NCBI GenBank assembly: GCA_017963125.1
Contig: JAGCUA010000012.1
Coordinates: 1 to 64,000, forward strand
DNA from: a bacterium
GTDB taxonomy: Bacteria; UBP6; UBA1177
Length of the DNA stretch: 64,000 nt
Direction: 5' to 3'
The notes beneath the pieces are model-generated. The model had not been told where the DNA came from and searched no databases. It worked only from the letters and a program-made list of their open reading frames with translations. Both the position numbers and the translations under genes were made by a program. Positions 37,178 through 44,347 of this stretch are shown in pieces. Numbering within the stretch: position 1 is the stretch's first letter; each line of letters starts with the position of its first letter.

Positions 37178-38050
37178 ATGAGCGAGATTTTTTTGAACGA
37201 CATCTTGGGACTTAAAGAGGAAGACCTTAACAAAGTAAAAATTAAATTTAATTTGTCACAAAAACATTCTTGGGATTCTCTCAAGTTATTCAAGGAAAAC
37301 CCAAGAACACTACTCATTGGTAATTTTCATAATGTCGAAGAAGGCATAAAAAAGGATGGTAGAATCAAAAGAGGGATAAAATATTTTAGGGAAAATGAAA
37401 TAGTAATCGGTTTAGCAGAGATGAAAAATGATTCTTGGTTACTTTTCGACATATCAAAAATTACAAAAGATCACAACAAAATAAAATATGACGGCAAATC
37501 TGATGAACTATTTTATTATTACGACCACGAACGTTTGGTTGAGTATGAAAAATATTTTGGAAGATTGATTGTGGAATATCACAAGAGTTCTCGATGTGCT
37601 ATACTCAAAGGAAATCATATAAACAAATTCCGTGTAAAAGAAATTTTGCCAGGAAGATACAATGATGATGATTTTCCTGGTTACGACAAAGTGAATATTT
37701 CATGGAAAGATTTGGCAAAAAAAATAGAGAATAAATCTTGGAAGACTGCCCTTGAGAATCAAAAAGGAGTATATTTGATAACTGATACCAAAGAAGGAAA
37801 AAGATATGTTGGTTCCGCTTATGGTAAAGATATGATATTAGGAAGATGGAAAGATTACATAAACAACGGACATGGCGGTAACAAAAAACTAAAAGAGTTA
37901 GATTTCGATTACATAAAACAACATTTCAGATATTCTATTTTGGAAATTTTTAAATCCACAACAGATGATGATACCATAATTGCCAGAGAAAATTGGTGGA
38001 AAGATGTTTTGCTAACCGGAAATGAAAAGTATGGATACAACGCAAATTAA
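37178..38050 (+). CDS. GIY-YIG nuclease family protein
   Basis: A 290-residue protein with a C-terminal GIY-YIG domain (about residues 195-285): KGVYLITD gives the GVY strand, RYVGSAYG the second motif, then a catalytic-type Arg (LGRWKDY) and the metal-binding Glu (ARENWWKD). The N-terminal 190 residues are an unrecognised domain rich in Lys, Asn and Ile. The coding sequence is markedly more AT-rich than its neighbours, which suggests transfer. The start is the ATG at 37178, preceded by GAGGG; an in-frame GTG lies at 37169. It could act in restriction, mobile-element function or repair; the sequence does not decide. Confidence 0.82.
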   Translation: MSEIFLNDILGLKEEDLNKVKIKFNLSQKHSWDSLKLFKENPRTLLIGNFHNVEEGIKKDGRIKRGIKYFRENEIVIGLAEMKNDSWLLFDISKITKDHNKIKYDGKSDELFYYYDHERLVEYEKYFGRLIVEYHKSSRCAILKGNHINKFRVKEILPGRYNDDDFPGYDKVNISWKDLAKKIENKSWKTALENQKGVYLITDTKEGKRYVGSAYGKDMILGRWKDYINNGHGGNKKLKELDFDYIKQHFRYSILEIFKSTTDDDTIIARENWWKDVLLTGNEKYGYNAN

Positions 38051-38078
38051 TTTTACAATTTCTCTAACTTTTACCCGC

Positions 38079-38107
38079 TTGACCGCATTTCCAAGCTCTG
38101 TTATAAT
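38079..38107 (+). promoter_or_regulatory. Predicted promoter of the MNT/HEPN pair
   Basis: TTGACC (38079-38084), 17-bp spacer, TATAAT (38102-38107), then TCCGCCG and six T. One of the best promoters in the window. Confidence 0.7.
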
Positions 38108-38139
38108 TCCGCCGTTTTTTGACTGAGGGTATAAAACTC

Positions 38140-38448
38140 ATGGCAATTTCTGAAAAAGATACCGGCATAAAAGCAAAAGTTACCGAAGAAATCGCGGAAC
38201 TTGCGAAACGCTGCGGCGTTGAAAAGGTCGTTCTTTTCGGTTCGCGGGCAAGAGGCGATTTCGGCAGAGCGAGCGACATCGATCTGGCTGCGGAAGGCGG
38301 CGACATCGACATGTTCAGGCTGCTTGTCGAGGAAGAAACATCGACTTTGCTGCAATACGATGTGTTGGATCTGAACCAGAATTCAAATACCGAACTGGCG
38401 GAAATAATAAAAAACGAGGGAGTAACGCTCTATGAAGAAGTTCGATAA
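38140..38448 (+). CDS. mntA: MNT-domain nucleotidyltransferase (antitoxin of MNT/HEPN pair)
   Basis: A 102-residue minimal nucleotidyltransferase with the signature VLFGSRARGDFGRASDIDLA (G-S-R-A-R-G plus the D-x-D metal site). MNT antitoxins of this type can neutralise a partner HEPN toxin by AMPylating it. The ATG at 38140 follows GAGGG by 10 nt; an in-frame TTG at 38119 is possible. It overlaps the HEPN gene by 17 nt, the usual order and coupling of this toxin-antitoxin type. Confidence 0.9.
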   Translation: MAISEKDTGIKAKVTEEIAELAKRCGVEKVVLFGSRARGDFGRASDIDLAAEGGDIDMFRLLVEEETSTLLQYDVLDLNQNSNTELAEIIKNEGVTLYEEVR

Positions 38449-38839
38449 CTACAAAAGCAATCTTTCGGTGCTTGTCCAGGCTGATGCTCAGGACATCAAA
38501 AACGAATTCATTATCGGCGGAATAATCGACAAATTTTTCATTCAATTCGAACTCGCATGGAAAGTTTTAAAGGAACTTCTCACATACGAAGGCATTGCAG
38601 CTGCACAAAGCGGAAGCCCTCGCGAAATAATCAAGGAAGCCTACAAATGTTTCTCCTTTATTGACGAGCAGGTATGGCTTTCAATGCTCTCCGAAAGGAA
38701 CAATCTCGCCCATGTCTACGATAAAAACGCGGCATACCGGCTGGTTCAGCGCATAATTGAAGAATACATTCCCCAGTTTGTCGAACTGGAAAAGAACATT
38801 TCCGCAAAATATCCCGATTTGAACGAAATTCCCGATTAA
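38432..38839 (+). CDS. hepT: HEPN-domain HepT-like toxin (HI0074 family)
   Basis: A 135-residue all-helical protein of the 'nucleotidyltransferase substrate-binding' family. It has the HEPN Rx4-6H motif in ERNNLAHVYDK, with the aromatic Tyr that is modified in studied HepT proteins. F-E-L-A-W-K-V-L-K and G-S-P-R-E-I-I-K-E-A are typical of the family. HEPN toxins of this sort act as ribonucleases. It overlaps the MNT antitoxin and shares its promoter. Confidence 0.9.
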   Translation: MKKFDNYKSNLSVLVQADAQDIKNEFIIGGIIDKFFIQFELAWKVLKELLTYEGIAAAQSGSPREIIKEAYKCFSFIDEQVWLSMLSERNNLAHVYDKNAAYRLVQRIIEEYIPQFVELEKNISAKYPDLNEIPD

Positions 38840-38841
38840 GA

Positions 38842-38876
38842 ATCTGCACATAAATCATAAAAAAATATGCAGATAC
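38842..38876. repeat. 35-bp dyad repeat, copy 1 (upstream of second fic)
   Basis: Contains TCTGCACATAAA and ATATGCAGATA, so TCTGCA/TGCAGA form a 6-bp dyad. It ends directly at the -35 box. It is 31/35 identical to copy 3, beyond the gene. Confidence 0.85.
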
Positions 38877-38905
38877 TTGACTTTTTCTGCACATAAAATT
38901 AGAAT
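38877..38905 (+). promoter_or_regulatory. Predicted promoter of the second fic gene
   Basis: TTGACT (38877-38882), 17-bp spacer, TAGAAT (38900-38905). Dyad repeat copy 2 covers the spacer and the -10 box, so a protein bound there would block transcription. Confidence 0.7.
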
Positions 38906-38919
38906 TTATATGCAGATAA
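38885..38919. repeat. 35-bp dyad repeat, copy 2 (over the -10 box)
   Basis: Same ends as copy 1 (TCTGCACATAAA, ATATGCAGATA) in the same phase, starting 43 bp later. It overlaps the promoter and reaches the ribosome site AAGGAGG. Confidence 0.8.
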
Positions 38920-38929
38920 GGAGGTGAAT

Positions 38930-39972
38930 ATGCACAAATTTGACTATTCTTTTCTGAAATACGGGATGCTGCCGTCGCGGCTTGTGAACGTCACGGCTGC
39001 CATTTCTTCTCTGGAAACGGCTTCTCAATTCAGAAAGAACTCTTTTCAGAAAGTTTTTACGGAACTTGAGAGCATTGCGAAAATACAGTCGGTAAAAAAT
39101 TCCAATGAAATCGAAGGGATAGTGACGAGCGACGAAAGAATTTTTCAGATCGTTCAGCAGAACAGTGCTCCCAAAAACCACAACGAGCAGGAAATTTCGG
39201 GCTATCGCGATGCCCTGAATCTGATCCATTCAGGCTTTGAAACCATTCAGTTCAACGAAAACACCGTGCTCAGTCTGCACAGAACGCTTCTTGCCGCGAC
39301 TGATTACAATTACGGCGGAAAATACAAAACCGAAGACAACGTGATTCTTGAAACCGATGCGCTCGGTAACAGAAAAGTCCGCTTCGCGCCTACCCCTGCA
39401 AAAGAGACAAAAGCAGCGATGGAACAGCTTTTTCTTGCCTACATGGAAGCGAACTCCGACCCTGACATAAACGCTCTGCTCCTGATCCCGTGCGTTATCC
39501 TTGATTTCTTGTGCATCCACCCGTTCAGAGACGGCAACGGCAGAATGTCGAGACTTCTTTCCCTGCTGCTTTTATACAAAAAAGGTTTCGATGCCGGAAA
39601 ATACATCTCTTTCGAGGAACAGATCAACAAACACAAACTTTTGTACTACCAATCCTTGAAAGAATCTTCCGCAAACTGGCACGAAAGCAGAAACGACTAT
39701 ATTTCTTTCATGCAGAACTTTCTCGGCGTTCTTTATCAGTGTTATCATGAACTTGACAGACGTTTTGCTGTCGTAAACTCAAATAAAGTCACGAAATCGG
39801 CCCGCATCGAAGCCACCGTTTTAAATTCGTGCCTATTTCAAAAGCTGAAATCTGCCGTATTCTGCCGGATGTGAGCCCGACAACGATCGAGGCAGTGCTC
39901 GGAAAAATGGTAAAAAGCGGGATAATAACGACTCTCGGTTCAGGACGCGGAATAAAATATGTTAAAAAGTAA
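38930..39972 (+). pseudogene. Fic family protein with C-terminal frameshift (possible -1 recoding)
   Basis: Fic protein with N-terminal inhibitory-type S-N-E-I-E-G motif (about residue 62) and intact Fic motif HPFRDGNGRMSR. The zero frame ends at 39874 with an unrelated tail. The -1 frame continues from about 39826 with F-V-P-I-S-K-A-E-I-C-R-I-L, a winged-helix-like tail ending K-Y-V-K-K at 39972, as expected for this Fic subfamily. The junction is T-TTA-AAT (39820-39826), a canonical -1 slippery heptamer. Either an indel has broken the gene or both a 314- and a 347-residue product are made. Start ATG 38930 follows AAGGAGG by 5 nt. Confidence 0.8.
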
Positions 39973-39990
39973 TTGAAAACTGCAATCGCG

Positions 39991-40025
39991 ATTCCCACAT
40001 AAATCACAAAAAAATATGCAGATAC
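39991..40025. repeat. 35-bp dyad repeat, copy 3 (downstream of second fic)
   Basis: Differs from copy 1 at only four positions (3, 4, 5 and 17). Copies 1 and 3 bracket the fic gene and its promoter. Confidence 0.85.
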
Positions 40026-40077
40026 CGTCAACGCAAAGTTGAAATGTCCGGTTTGTGTGACAAAAACACGAATTTAT

Positions 40078-40105
40078 TTGACAACTCGGATAAAATCCCT
40101 AAAAT
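40078..40105 (+). promoter_or_regulatory. Predicted promoter of the HIRAN-domain gene
   Basis: TTGACA (40078-40083, a perfect -35), 16-bp spacer, TAAAAT (40100-40105), then GCCCCCG and five T. Confidence 0.65.
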
Positions 40106-40145
40106 GCCCCCGTTTTTACCAACTTATATTTTTGTGGAGAGCACA

Positions 40146-41141
40146 ATGACGGATGTAATTGTCTGTGCGAAGTCTTTTTCGCATGAAATTTTCTGGGGTT
40201 TTTCGGTAAGCAGAACCGGTCAGCTCGATTTCGACGGAAAAATCACGGCGCCGAAAGCGGCCGACCTTGCAAAAATGCAGCAGATCGAGCCGAGCGGCTA
40301 CTTTTCACCCTCATGGTACACTTATCTGCCCGAACTTATGCAGTCGAAAATCACAATCTATGCAAAAAACGGTGCGAAATTAGAAGATCCTGATCTTTTT
40401 TCCTACATTACACATATCGGTGCGCTGCTGCTTGCCGTCGAGGCAAAAGACACTCTTCTTGCAGCAGAGCTTTTCGACAGAAGAAGCTATGTTTTCATGA
40501 AATTCTACCCGATCACCGCGTACATTCTTGATGATATCGCTCCGGAGATGCTTTTTGCATGGCAGTTCGGACGTTTTTCTGACGATTCGGAGAATCCCGC
40601 AAAAGGCTATAAAACTGCTTCATCAGAGAGTTCGACCTGTGCACAGCTGTTTAAAATCGCAGAAAAAAAGCTGCGCGGAGAGAAGGCGAAAGAGACTCCC
40701 GACGAAATGTTCGTCCGCTATTTCAAAGCGCAGAAGAAAGCCGCTTTCACGATCGGGATCGTCGGTGCGAACTACCGCCACTGGGACAACGGTATCGACT
40801 ATCTTGACGATATTCTTGAGAAATACATCGGCGAAGACCTGCTGAACGGCACGACGAAAGTGCGTGACGCAAAACAGAGGATCTACGACGGGATCAGAGC
40901 AAATGTCCAGGCAGAGCCCTACAACCAGTACGACCACAATGCGATCGCCGTTTCGCTTGAGGATATCGAAAGCATAGTCACAGGAAATCCCTGCATGAAA
41001 AAAGCGGGCTATATCCGCGCAACCGGAGCCGCTGTCCTGCGCAAAGCCTTTCCTGAAAAGATGTCGTTTTCAGCAGAGCTGGCGAGGATCGGAAACCTTC
41101 AGGACGGAAATCAGGGCATTGTTGTAAAGATAAAATTTTAA
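40146..41141 (+). CDS. HIRAN-like domain protein, unknown function
   Basis: A 331-residue cytosolic protein. The C-terminal ~110 residues resemble HIRAN, a domain that binds 3' DNA ends in helicases such as Rad5/HLTF: N-Q-Y-D-H-N-A-I-A-V, then KKAGYIRATGAAVLRKAF. No helicase or nuclease domain accompanies it. The N-terminal 200 residues (aromatic-rich, with HEIFWGFSVSR near the start) are unrecognised. The ATG at 40146 has GGAG 8 nt upstream; the longer frame from 40044 covers the promoter and is rejected. It closes the accessory cluster. Confidence 0.65.
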   Translation: MTDVIVCAKSFSHEIFWGFSVSRTGQLDFDGKITAPKAADLAKMQQIEPSGYFSPSWYTYLPELMQSKITIYAKNGAKLEDPDLFSYITHIGALLLAVEAKDTLLAAELFDRRSYVFMKFYPITAYILDDIAPEMLFAWQFGRFSDDSENPAKGYKTASSESSTCAQLFKIAEKKLRGEKAKETPDEMFVRYFKAQKKAAFTIGIVGANYRHWDNGIDYLDDILEKYIGEDLLNGTTKVRDAKQRIYDGIRANVQAEPYNQYDHNAIAVSLEDIESIVTGNPCMKKAGYIRATGAAVLRKAFPEKMSFSAELARIGNLQDGNQGIVVKIKF

Positions 41142-41238
41142 GCAGCCGAACAACCTTCAAAACCGACAGATACAAACATCTTGAATTTCTGCAAAGTTAT
41201 GTTAAAAAGCAACTCTTTGTCTTTCTGAGGAGGCTCTT

Positions 41239-42087
41239 ATGACAGAAAAAACGGGACTCGTGCTTGAAGGCGGCGCAATGCGGGGAATGTTCACGACCGG
41301 CGTGCTTGACGTGTTCATGGAAAACAATATCACGTTCGACGGAATGATCGGCGTTTCGGCTGGTGCGACTTTCGGCTGCAATTTCAAATCGAAACAGATC
41401 GGCAGAGCGATCCGCTACAACAAAAAATATGCTCACGACAAGCGATACTGCAGTTTTTATTCACTTTTCACTTCGGGCAATCTTTACAACGCCGATTTCT
41501 GCTATAACGTCCTTCCGAATCAGCTCGATTTATTTGATTACGAGACATTTGATAACGACCCGATGGAGTTTTATGTCGCTGCTACAGATGCCGAAACGGG
41601 GAATGTACTCTACCAGAAAATAACCGATTCCAGAAAAGGAATGGAGTGGATCCGCGCATCGGCTTCCATGCCCGGCGTTTCAAGACCGGTAGAAATCGAC
41701 GGAAAACTTCTCCTCGACGGCGGCATTGCAGACTCTGTCCCGATCGAATACTTTGAAAGCATCGGCTACAAAAAAAATGTCGTAGTCCTCACCCAGCCCC
41801 GCGATTTCAAAAAACAACCGGTCAGCTTCTTCCCTCTTATGAAGTTCCTGCTCCGCAAACACCCTAAACTGATCGATGCGGTCGCTGTGCGCCATGAAAA
41901 ATACAACAAGCAGCGGGAATACATTTTTTCAAGGGAAAAAGCGGGGGCTGCCCTGATCATCTGCCCCGAAAAACCGCTCGGAATCAGCAGGACAGAAAAA
42001 AATACCGACGAACTTGAACGCGTCTATCAGGAAGGACGCGAAAATGCGAAAAAACACCTTGAGGAAATCAAGGCGTTTTTATCGTAA
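41239..42087 (+). CDS. Patatin-like phospholipase (YjjU family)
   Basis: A 282-residue serine lipid acyl hydrolase. The oxyanion region is LEGGAMRGMF, the nucleophile elbow GVSAGATFG (G-x-S-x-G), and the catalytic Asp is in LLDGGIADSVP. These place it in the bacterial patatin group of predicted esterases like E. coli YjjU. No signal peptide is present, so it is cytosolic or membrane-associated. GAGGAGG precedes the ATG. It converges with the YitT gene across an 87-bp gap containing short repeats of TCGATATT. Confidence 0.92.
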   Translation: MTEKTGLVLEGGAMRGMFTTGVLDVFMENNITFDGMIGVSAGATFGCNFKSKQIGRAIRYNKKYAHDKRYCSFYSLFTSGNLYNADFCYNVLPNQLDLFDYETFDNDPMEFYVAATDAETGNVLYQKITDSRKGMEWIRASASMPGVSRPVEIDGKLLLDGGIADSVPIEYFESIGYKKNVVVLTQPRDFKKQPVSFFPLMKFLLRKHPKLIDAVAVRHEKYNKQREYIFSREKAGAALIICPEKPLGISRTEKNTDELERVYQEGRENAKKHLEEIKAFLS

Positions 42088-42174
42088 CGGCGTAACGACG
42101 AAACGACGTGACGTTGATTCGCGCCGTCGATATTTCGATACTTCGATATTTCGACACAATTTTCCGGCGCGAAA

Positions 42175-43080
42175 TTATTCAATATCTTTGACCGGCAGGA
42201 ATCCCTGACCGTAAATCTCGTTTGTCTGAAAAATGATGATGAAAGCCTGAGGATCTATCGATTTGATGTATTCTTTGAGAAATGCTGACTCGCGTCTGCT
42301 TACTGCCGTGAAAATGATTTTGCGCTCGTCGTCTTTGAACATTCCCTGCCCGTGGATCATCGTTCCGCCGCGCCTAAGCTGGGTCAGCAGCTTTTCCTTG
42401 ACCTCGTCGTACTTGTTCGAAATGATGAAGATCCCTTTGTAATACGAGGTCCCTTCAAGGATCGCATCAAGCACTTTCGCCGTGGTGTACTGCGCGACTA
42501 TCGCGTAAACTATCATTTTGAAGAATTCAGTTGTTTCCGGATTTTTGAGATGGATCGACAAAGCACCGAGCGAAAGGAAGATTATGTTCGTGAAAAGGAC
42601 GACTTTTCCGGTCGAAAACTTGAATTTCACATGAAAAAGCTGGGCGATGATGTCTGTGCCGCCTGTTGTTGCCTTCGCCTTGAAAATCGAAGCGACACCG
42701 GCTCCGACCAGAGTTCCGCCGATGATGCAGCTCAAAAACATATCGTCTGTCAGTGTCACATCATGCCAGAAATAGTTCATTCCGTCGTTAAAAAGCGAAA
42801 GGAGCGTCATCCCGAGTATCGTTTTGTAACCGAAACGGTTGCCGAGGATCTTCATTCCAAGCAGGATGAGCGGGATATTCATGATTATCGTGAGAAGACC
42901 GACCGGAATGCCGACCAAGTGATAGAAAACACTGCTCAGACCCATGAGTCCGCCTGGGATTATCTTATAAGGAATAAGAAAAAAATTATAACCGAAGGCG
43001 GCTATAAGCGCTCCCTGAATGATAAGATACAAACTTTTGAACCACTCTTTCGAAAAGAGTTTGTCTGCATAAAGAAGCAT
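42175..43080 (-). CDS. YitT family membrane protein (DUF161/DUF2179)
   Basis: A 301-residue protein with five to six membrane helices (about residues 15-200), containing the YitT signature IPGGLMGLSSVFYHLVGIPVG and ATTGGTDIIAQL. The C-terminal cytosolic DUF2179 domain (about 215-295) has KLLTQ-like LRRGGTMIHGQGMF and AFIIIFQTNEIYGQGF. The function of the family is not established; transport is often assumed. It lies 12 bp downstream of the GDP-fucose synthase gene and is probably co-transcribed. Confidence 0.92.
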   Translation of the reverse strand: MLLYADKLFSKEWFKSLYLIIQGALIAAFGYNFFLIPYKIIPGGLMGLSSVFYHLVGIPVGLLTIIMNIPLILLGMKILGNRFGYKTILGMTLLSLFNDGMNYFWHDVTLTDDMFLSCIIGGTLVGAGVASIFKAKATTGGTDIIAQLFHVKFKFSTGKVVLFTNIIFLSLGALSIHLKNPETTEFFKMIVYAIVAQYTTAKVLDAILEGTSYYKGIFIISNKYDEVKEKLLTQLRRGGTMIHGQGMFKDDERKIIFTAVSRRESAFLKEYIKSIDPQAFIIIFQTNEIYGQGFLPVKDIE

Positions 43081-43092
43081 TGACCTTAACTC

Positions 43093-44058
43093 CTAATTTG
43101 CATTATTTTTGACATACCAGCGGTAGACGTGTTCGATGCCGTCGGTGAGTTTTGTCCGCGGTTTCCAGCCGAAACTTTTTATTTTGGAAATGTCGAGAAG
43201 TTTCTGCGGCGTTCCGTCAGGTTTCGAGGTATCCCAGACGATATCGCCGTCATAACTTACGATGTCTTTGATGATGTAGGCAAGTTCGTAAATCGTGATG
43301 TCTTCGCCTGTTCCGATGTTTATATGAGTGTTGCGGATCTCTTTCATCCCTTTCGAAAGATCGGAAAAAGAGACTTCTTCCATGAGTTTTACGACAGCTT
43401 CGGCCAAATCACCGCTGTAAAGGAACTCTCTGCGAGGTTTGCCGGTCCCCCACAGCTCGACAAAATCCCGACCGTTCACTTTAGCCTCGTGGAATTTTCT
43501 TATCATTACCGGCAGGACATGGCCGTTTTCGAGGTCGAAAGAATCGTTTTCGCCGTAAAGATTTGTCGGCATTGCTGAAATGAAGTTCGTACCATATTGA
43601 ATGTTGTAGGATTCACACATCTTGAGACCTGCGATCTTGGCGATCGCATAAGGTTCATTCGTGTATTCGAGTTCGCTCGTGAGAAGCACGTTTTCATCCA
43701 TCGGCTGAGGCGCAAATTTGGGATAAATGCAGCTCGAACCGAGGAAAAGAAGCTTTTTTACGCCGAATTTGTATGAGTTGTGGATCACGTTTGATTCGAT
43801 CATAAGGTTGTTGTAGATCATTTCAGCGCGATGATTCGTATTCGCACCTATTCCGCCGACGCGTGCCGCAGCAAGAAAGACATATTCCGGCCTGTTTTCG
43901 GCGAAAAACCGCTCTGTTTCAGTCTGATTTGTAAGATCAAGCTCCGAAGAAGTCTTCATAATAAGATTATTGTAACCTTTCGACCTGAGTTCATTTACAA
44001 GCGCGCTTCCGACAAGCCCTTTGTGACCTGCAACGAAAATCAAAGAATTTTTGTCCAT
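43093..44058 (-). CDS. fcl: GDP-L-fucose synthase
   Basis: Extended short-chain dehydrogenase that converts GDP-4-keto-6-deoxymannose to GDP-L-fucose for surface polysaccharide. The NADP-binding loop is AGHKGLVGSAL. The catalytic triad comes from SSCIYP (Ser) and Y-A-I-A-K (Tyr/Lys). MPTNLYGENDSFD and LWGTGKPRREFLYSGDLA are diagnostic. The start is the ATG at 44058, 6 nt after GGGGG; the in-frame codon at 44076 is rejected. The partner GDP-mannose dehydratase (gmd) is not adjacent. Confidence 0.95.
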   Translation of the reverse strand: MDKNSLIFVAGHKGLVGSALVNELRSKGYNNLIMKTSSELDLTNQTETERFFAENRPEYVFLAAARVGGIGANTNHRAEMIYNNLMIESNVIHNSYKFGVKKLLFLGSSCIYPKFAPQPMDENVLLTSELEYTNEPYAIAKIAGLKMCESYNIQYGTNFISAMPTNLYGENDSFDLENGHVLPVMIRKFHEAKVNGRDFVELWGTGKPRREFLYSGDLAEAVVKLMEEVSFSDLSKGMKEIRNTHINIGTGEDITIYELAYIIKDIVSYDGDIVWDTSKPDGTPQKLLDISKIKSFGWKPRTKLTDGIEHVYRWYVKNNAN

Positions 44059-44347
44059 ATCTAACCCCCGAAACAAAAAACAGCAGTCTTATAACACTTC
44101 TTTTTAAAGGCCGCCAATTTTTTATTGTTCTTTTCGACGCCGCCAGATCTTGTCGATTAAATTCGACGCCGCCAGGCTTTTTCGTTATAACGGTATTCCG
44201 GTATAATGGGATACCGACACAGGGCGGCGAATCGATAATAACGATTCTCGGCGCGTCGACAAAAACGACAAGGCGCACCTCCGCCTTGCTTTTATTTCGA
44301 TTTTGACGATAATTTTGCGTTTGTGTTTTGATTTTATGGAGATCTTT
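44059..44347. other. Intergenic region between divergent fcl and lipoprotein array
   Basis: A 289-bp gap. It contains the fcl promoter area (TTATAA, CTGCTG, T-run on the minus strand), a 14-bp direct repeat TTCGACGCCGCCAG at 44133-44146 and 44162-44175, and an imperfect dyad CGGTAT...ATACCG around 44190-44217. No gene is seen. Confidence 0.6.

Noticed and set aside
38842..40025. Insertion sequence ends around the second fic gene
   Set aside because: No transposase is present and the repeats overlap the promoter, which fits operators better; a mobile cassette is kept only as an alternative.
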